NCBI GenBank assembly: GCA_044350415.1
Contig: JBILHQ010000010.1
Span: 1 to 56,944, forward strand
From: M3007 sp044350415
GTDB taxonomy: Bacteria; Bacteroidota; Bacteroidia; Chitinophagales; Saprospiraceae
Direction of reading: 5' to 3'
DNA length: 56,944 nucleotides
In this document: positions 51,943 through 56,944 of the stretch, one piece after another
Layout of the letters: each line of letters opens with the position of its first letter
Position numbering within the stretch: the stretch's first letter is position 1
Made by a program: the position numbers and the translations under genes
The notes under the pieces: generated by a model
Database searches by the model: none
The model's input: the letters and a program-made list of their open reading frames with translations, nothing else
What the model was told of the DNA's origin: nothing

Positions 51943-54900
51943 CTATTGCTTCACAAACCGTACTGGTTCCGCAACAGTAGTGCCATTGATCATGTTCACC
52001 GTATAAGTACCGGCGCTGAGTTGGCTCAATTCGATACTGATAGCGTTGATGCCTTTTTGAACATTGGCGAATTGTTGTTTCACCAACCGTCCGGTGAAAT
52101 CCACGATTTGTACCGTTACCGTTCCTTCTTCCGATGCACTCAACTGTACATTCAGTACGTCGGTAGCCGGGTTAGGGAACACCGAAACAATACCCGCCTG
52201 GTCTCCTTTGCGGATCAAAGCAATCACGCCGGAGGTTTGCTCCCGGCCATCCAGATCCACAGACCGCAGGCGATAAAAACCTTTCGCTAATGGCGACCGG
52301 TCTTCGATCGAATACTGCTGATCAGTTGCTGCATCGCCCTGACTGGCTTTTTCGCCTACTGTTGTCCAGCCATCAAAACCATTCGCTGAGCGTTCGATAA
52401 CGTGCCATTGCAGGTTTTTCTCCGACGCAGTGGTCCAATAAAGCATATTGGAGATATCGAGGGTTTTGCCGGTGAAGGATTTGAGTTCGATGGGGAGGGC
52501 GACTAATGTTCCGCCGATGGCGAAGTCAGAAAACGTAGTACATCCAGTCCTTGTAATAGCAGTCAAAACGGTTGGTGCTGTTGGCGTACCATCTGCTCCT
52601 GCAACCCAACTGCCATTTGTTGGACGCTTGATCAGGCGGAGGTTAGGGATATCTCCCGCTGCGATAGCACCTGTAAGCCGTTTAGTAAATCCGTTGGCAT
52701 TACATTGTACAGAGTAAACACCACCAGCTGTCATATTTAAAGGAAGGATGCCGCTTGCTGCATAGCTTACATTCCAGAAACCTGTTGATGAAGTGGTTTC
52801 AATATTGATGCCACCATCAGTGTATGGAGCAGCCGGAACACCTGGGTCGGATATTTTATATTCGCCGGATAATGGCCCGAGAGTGCTCGGTACAGTTGTG
52901 ACAGCGACATTGATCGGGCGATAATTTGTGCCATCGCCTACAGGGAATAAGCCCCTTTGATCGGAGACAAGCCAGGTAGCACTGCCAACTGTGCGATAAA
53001 TCGGCCCTACAATATGACTTGTAGTACTACCACCACTTATAGTACCTGTTCCAATGGTGTTCAAACCACCGGCAGGTAACAGGCCTGTTCCAACTGCCAA
53101 ATAATTAGTCGCATCAGTAAAGATTTTACCAGACGTGAGTGTTAGCGTGTTGCCAACGGAAAGGGGTACTTGAAGTGTTGTACCTGCACCATTTAGCATT
53201 GTAACTGAATTGATGCTTGCGGTTGCAGATGCAGTTGATATATTGTTTCTCCAGATACCACTACCAGAAATAGTTTGTGCAATATTGGCTACCGGAGGAG
53301 TACCTACTTGTCTTCCTCCAAGGAATAAAATTCCTGAGCTTGCAGATGTAATACTTATGGTGCCATTATTAATGATATTTCCGTATACTCCTATCCCAGA
53401 AGAAGATGACGATCGCACTTCGCAACCTGCATTTACAGTTAGGCTCCCAAATATATCAGCAGCATTGGTTGTTACACCACTTCCGGCTAAAAAGCGAGTT
53501 GCGCCATTGCCTGCATTTACAATAACAGGGCCCAGTGGCACATTTTTTCCTCCAAGATAAGTGTCAAAAATAAATCCACTAGGGTTACCTGCTGTAGTTG
53601 ATACCCCATCACCAAACTGAATAGTTGTACCGGCGAGAGATGCCGTTCCAACATTCGAGGAAGAGAAGCTCATGCCTACTGCTCGGCCTCCAGTAGGAGA
53701 ATTAGTGGCATGGGGGTCGACAATGATGATCGTACCACCTGTTCCGTTCACAACGGTAGACGCTGTGCTACTACCAAAAGTCAATAAATTCGTGCCTAAA
53801 GCCACTGAAGCGGCACCATTGCCGTCAATAGTCATTGTCCCGGCAGACATGTTAAATGTTCCGCCGGTTCCGATACTGACATTACCATTTACATTAACAG
53901 TAGCTCCAGAGAATGTGGTGGTGCCGCCGATAGAGGATAATGTCCTGCTGTAACCACCCGTCGGACCTAAATTTATAGTACCACCAGAGGCAATTAACGA
54001 AGCGCCAGCCGTAACTAGGATATTACTGGTAGTAACATTTGCAATTAACCCCGTACCCACATTCAGCGTGCCCGCAGATACATTGAGTATACCTCCACTA
54101 CTAAAAGTGACATTTCCAGTGGTCACAGCAGGAGTAGTACTGGATGTTCCTACATTGAGCGTGCCACCACTGACTGCCACAGTGCCATTGATGACTAAAT
54201 TTTGAGTGCCTGTACCGGCACCACCAATAGTAACTGTATTGGCCGCTACGGTAAATGTTTTGGTAGCTGCTACAGTAAAAGTGGACTGCACATTTACATT
54301 CACATCCAAAGTTACATTGTGGTTGATATTGATAGTGGCCGTTGTACCGTTGGGTGGCACTCCACAAGACCATGTCGCAGGATTACTCCAGTTGCCGTTA
54401 GCAGTCGTGGTATAAGATGCCAATGCCGTAACTGTTCTGTTGCTTGCCGGGTCAGGTGTAGTAGGGGTGTAAGAGCCTCCAGTTATAGTCAGGCCATTGG
54501 CCACCATAGAAGCGTCGATATTGGGTCCAGCTGCCGCGCATGCCAAATCATATACCAGCCAAAAATAGTTGTTGGTATTGGCGACTCCTCCTGTTAATGC
54601 CTGGGAGCCAGTAAAGGTCATCGCACCACTTGGGTTCACCACGGTAGCACCAAACTGTGTGCCTGATGGTGTACCATCTGTCCACGTAGAGGTGGTTCCG
54701 GTATAGTAAACACGTGCATTGGTAAGATCCGCGGGGATACTGGTTCCGGGCGTACCTGCTGTGCTGAAATCTAACTGCGTAACAGTCAATGGATTAAGCA
54801 AGTTAATAGTCACAACGTTTAGTTGCAAAATCTTCTGATATGTCGAGCCTGCACCTACAGTTCCGGTCTGTTGTGTGATAGCAGATGAAACATAAGTCAT

Positions 54901-56943
54901 TGGCTGCGGGTCGATGATACAGATATTGAAGGTAGCGGCATCTTCTGTACTCCCGTTAGTATAAACGCGTAGATAATAAGTGGTAGCTGCAGTTAGCCCT
55001 GTAATTGTTGCTTGACCCGCCCCTGCGGTTAATGTAACACTTGTACAGTTGGCACTAACGCCACCACAAGCAGTATAAGTATTGAAGGAAATGGCAGTAA
55101 CTGCCGGGCCGAATGCTGCCATTACATTTTCAAAACGAATGGTTTGGCTTGTTATACCTGCGCCTGTTGTAAATTGAAACCAAACATCATCCGCCGCAAA
55201 AGTTCCGGTTGGCGTGCAATCGGTATTCGACTGCGTTGCTCCCACTGTAGTGGCTGATACTGGCGAAGAACATGCAGCGGCAAAGGACTGTGGCGTCAGC
55301 ACAACAGGAGTGCCATTTACACCAGAGCAGTTATCATTGGCAAGGGGTGTTGTTTGGTTGACACAAATGCCTCCAATATTACGATCTCCTGACGTTCCTC
55401 CGTATTCCCAAAAACGGATATAGTAAGTCCCTGCTGTTAAGAATTTACGGATTTGAGGCATATTACCTGCGGCATCATCATCATCGCATTCAACAAGGGC
55501 TAAAGCGCCACAAGTTCCGGAGTATAGCGCCATACCACCGTCCGTAATTGCTCCTGTTCCTGTTCCTGCAGTGGTATTTATGAATACCGAAGCATCAGTT
55601 GCCAAGGTAAAAGAAAACCATACGTCGGGGGTGGTCCCTGCGGTATAACTTGCACATCCTGGTGCCGGTACTCCAGCACTTGCAGTTGCACTGGCCCAAC
55701 TAAGCGCTGTTGCGGTACATGGCCATCCGCTACTTGTTGTCAATACAGAAGCACCACTACAGTCATCATTAGCAGGCGGCGGCGGCGGATCAATCACACA
55801 AATATTAAACGTAGCGCTATTAGATACACCGGTCGTCCATACGCGAAGGAAATAAGTGACCCCGGCTGTCAGCCCGGTCAGTGTGCCTTGTACATTGCCG
55901 CTCACCAGCGTCAATGCAGTATTGCAGTTGGTATTGGTGCCACCGCAAGTGGTGTAAAGATCCATTCCCATTGCCGTTACTGTACCTGAAGCGGTAACCA
56001 CATTTTCAAAACGTACGATTTCTGAAGTGGCATTAGCCGTAAAAGTAAACCAAACGTCATCGTTCGTAGCAGTGGTGCTACAGTTAGTATTTGATTGTGT
56101 TGCGCCAACTGTAGTAGCAGCGACAGGCGAACTACAGGACGCGGCATTTGGCTGTGGCGTTAAAGAAACAGGCGTGCCATTTGTGCCCGTGCAGTTGTCA
56201 TTGGCTGGTGGCGCAACGGAGGTGGTAAAACAAAAAGCACTACAACTGGCAGGTGCAATACCCGCGCAATCCTTCGGTATTACTGTCCATCTGTACTGTG
56301 TTGATGGACTAAGACTGGACACAAAGGTATAAGAGGTGGTAGAAACAGTAGCAATCAAGGTACTGGGTGTAGCAGAACAAGTTGGATCAGCATCAAGATA
56401 AACATCGTAACTCACTGCATTGGTGGCCGCGGCCCAACTTAAGGTAGGTAAAATAGAAACACCAGTAGCTAAGTTCGCAGGACTACTCAATGTCGGACAT
56501 GCCGGGGCTCCGGGGCCAGCACAACTGGTGCAGCGCAGGCCGTAGTAATGGCAATATGTTCCCGACGATCCGCAAACAGAACTCGCATAGGTATTCATCT
56601 GAGCGCGTACTTCTGTCGTAGTTGCGACAAAAGTAATATTGATAAGGTTATTAACAAGGCTGGATTGGAAGGTCAATACAGCGCCTGTTCCATCAAATAA
56701 TGTTAACATATGCGCTCCGGCTGTAACAGCGGTAGTACCAGCGGTAGTACCAATTACGTTGGTGCCTATTTCGTAGGTTTGTCCAGGCGTTAGCCCGGTA
56801 AACTTTGCATATTCATTGTTGTAATGGCAAGCAGGTGAGGCTGATACGGTCGTACAGGTTGTGCCTGCAACACCACTACCGTATAAAGTTCCTTGGGTAC
56901 ATTGAGCGCTTGACTGCCCAAGCCCAACCGATAACAGGAAAAA
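51943..56943 (-). CDS. Giant secreted adhesin-like repeat protein with T9SS sorting domain (5' end beyond window)
   Basis: At least 1666 aa; the frame runs off the right edge, and the visible N-terminus (FFLLSVGLGQSSAQC) is the end of a signal peptide, so only a few codons are missing. Order: a Cys-rich head with a fibronectin-III module (CPTLSSPANLATGVSILPTL); three repeats starting NDNCTG/NDDCSG/NDNCSG with DVWFxFT and ATTVGATQSNT (about 54.9-56.2 kb); a region with TVTALASYTTTANGNWSNPA; then a long Gly/Thr/Asn beta-helix-like tract (NITHNVTLDVNVNVQSTFTV-like coils, about 53.2-54.4 kb); and a final T9SS type A domain (VSVFPNPATDVLNVQLSA ... LSAGTYTVNMING). Likely a surface adhesin or matrix protein. 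A terminator follows the stop. Confidence 0.92.
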   Translation of the reverse strand, partial: FFLLSVGLGQSSAQCTQGTLYGSGVAGTTCTTVSASPACHYNNEYAKFTGLTPGQTYEIGTNVIGTTAGTTAVTAGAHMLTLFDGTGAVLTFQSSLVNNLINITFVATTTEVRAQMNTYASSVCGSSGTYCHYYGLRCTSCAGPGAPACPTLSSPANLATGVSILPTLSWAAATNAVSYDVYLDADPTCSATPSTLIATVSTTSYTFVSSLSPSTQYRWTVIPKDCAGIAPASCSAFCFTTSVAPPANDNCTGTNGTPVSLTPQPNAASCSSPVAATTVGATQSNTNCSTTATNDDVWFTFTANATSEIVRFENVVTASGTVTAMGMDLYTTCGGTNTNCNTALTLVSGNVQGTLTGLTAGVTYFLRVWTTGVSNSATFNICVIDPPPPPANDDCSGASVLTTSSGWPCTATALSWASATASAGVPAPGCASYTAGTTPDVWFSFTLATDASVFINTTAGTGTGAITDGGMALYSGTCGALALVECDDDDAAGNMPQIRKFLTAGTYYIRFWEYGGTSGDRNIGGICVNQTTPLANDNCSGVNGTPVVLTPQSFAAACSSPVSATTVGATQSNTDCTPTGTFAADDVWFQFTTGAGITSQTIRFENVMAAFGPAVTAISFNTYTACGGVSANCTSVTLTAGAGQATITGLTAATTYYLRVYTNGSTEDAATFNICIIDPQPMTYVSSAITQQTGTVGAGSTYQKILQLNVVTINLLNPLTVTQLDFSTAGTPGTSIPADLTNARVYYTGTTSTWTDGTPSGTQFGATVVNPSGAMTFTGSQALTGGVANTNNYFWLVYDLACAAAGPNIDASMVANGLTITGGSYTPTTPDPASNRTVTALASYTTTANGNWSNPATWSCGVPPNGTTATININHNVTLDVNVNVQSTFTVAATKTFTVAANTVTIGGAGTGTQNLVINGTVAVSGGTLNVGTSSTTPAVTTGNVTFSSGGILNVSAGTLNVGTGLIANVTTSNILVTAGASLIASGGTINLGPTGGYSRTLSSIGGTTTFSGATVNVNGNVSIGTGGTFNMSAGTMTIDGNGAASVALGTNLLTFGSSTASTVVNGTGGTIIIVDPHATNSPTGGRAVGMSFSSSNVGTASLAGTTIQFGDGVSTTAGNPSGFIFDTYLGGKNVPLGPVIVNAGNGATRFLAGSGVTTNAADIFGSLTVNAGCEVRSSSSSGIGVYGNIINNGTISITSASSGILFLGGRQVGTPPVANIAQTISGSGIWRNNISTASATASINSVTMLNGAGTTLQVPLSVGNTLTLTSGKIFTDATNYLAVGTGLLPAGGLNTIGTGTISGGSTTSHIVGPIYRTVGSATWLVSDQRGLFPVGDGTNYRPINVAVTTVPSTLGPLSGEYKISDPGVPAAPYTDGGINIETTSSTGFWNVSYAASGILPLNMTAGGVYSVQCNANGFTKRLTGAIAAGDIPNLRLIKRPTNGSWVAGADGTPTAPTVLTAITRTGCTTFSDFAIGGTLVALPIELKSFTGKTLDISNMLYWTTASEKNLQWHVIERSANGFDGWTTVGEKASQGDAATDQQYSIEDRSPLAKGFYRLRSVDLDGREQTSGVIALIRKGDQAGIVSVFPNPATDVLNVQLSASEEGTVTVQIVDFTGRLVKQQFANVQKGINAISIELSQLSAGTYTVNMINGTTVAEPVRFVKQ

Positions 56944-56944
56944 A

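Overview
The window reads as a chromosomal segment of a Bacteroidota bacterium. A Saprospirales-like member is my best guess, but that rank is inference. Support comes from eight encoded proteins ending in type IX secretion (T9SS) C-terminal sorting domains, two SusC/BtuB-like TonB-dependent receptors, many lipoproteins with Cys followed by Lys/Asp, little sign of Shine-Dalgarno sequences, and families typical of the phylum (CotH, MbnP/MbnH, reprolysin-like and S51 secreted enzymes). I see no rRNA, tRNA or CRISPR array.

Layout. 1-4.4 kb: a minus-strand defence block, rloA-rloB-hsdM-hsdS (hsdS cut by the left edge), with a perfect 23-bp palindrome ahead of rloA. 4.4-6.8 kb: a TonB-dependent receptor. 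7.2-8.9 kb: a compact operon of a RibD-C/DHFR-family reductase, an ArsR repressor and a PAS-LuxR regulator. 9.5-15.6 kb: glutamate synthase gltB-gltD. 16-17.2 kb: a membrane glycosyltransferase. 17.4-31.4 kb: mostly secreted or envelope proteins, including a copper-type group (MbnP, MbnH diheme enzyme, YHS protein and two 128-aa membrane proteins sharing C-x9-C-x3-C), an S51 cyanophycinase-like enzyme, an M1 aminopeptidase, a WD40 protein, a large M12B-like protease and a VanX-type dipeptidase. 32-40 kb: CotH, parallel beta-helix and lipocalin-like proteins and a second TonB receptor, broken by decayed genes. 40.7-43.2 kb: a secreted leucine-rich-repeat protein. 43.2-44.8 kb: a patch of gene fragments. 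44.8-51.3 kb: a single-pass protein with a TPR-like tail, a barrel-like protein, two tandem serine hydrolases, an NRAMP-family transporter, a CDP-alcohol phosphatidyltransferase and a small acidic protein. 51.9 kb to the right edge: a giant T9SS adhesin-like protein whose first few codons lie outside.

The most unusual content is non-coding. One family of interspersed elements has a full copy of about 0.5 kb with 37-bp perfect inverted ends (31483-32006) and half copies at 51605-51856 and 43327-43480, plus a degraded one at 6884-6950. A second family consists of about 160-bp palindromes with a shared core but different self-complementary arms: a tandem pair at 9194-9514 that supplies the last codons of gltD, and one at 7016-7176. 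The fragment patch at 43.2-44.8 kb contains pieces of several genes whose intact relatives lie elsewhere in the window, which points to local duplication and decay.

Functionally the segment combines phage defence, nitrogen assimilation (GOGAT), probable copper handling and a large secreted/outer-membrane repertoire. All identifications come from reading motifs by eye; no database search was run.
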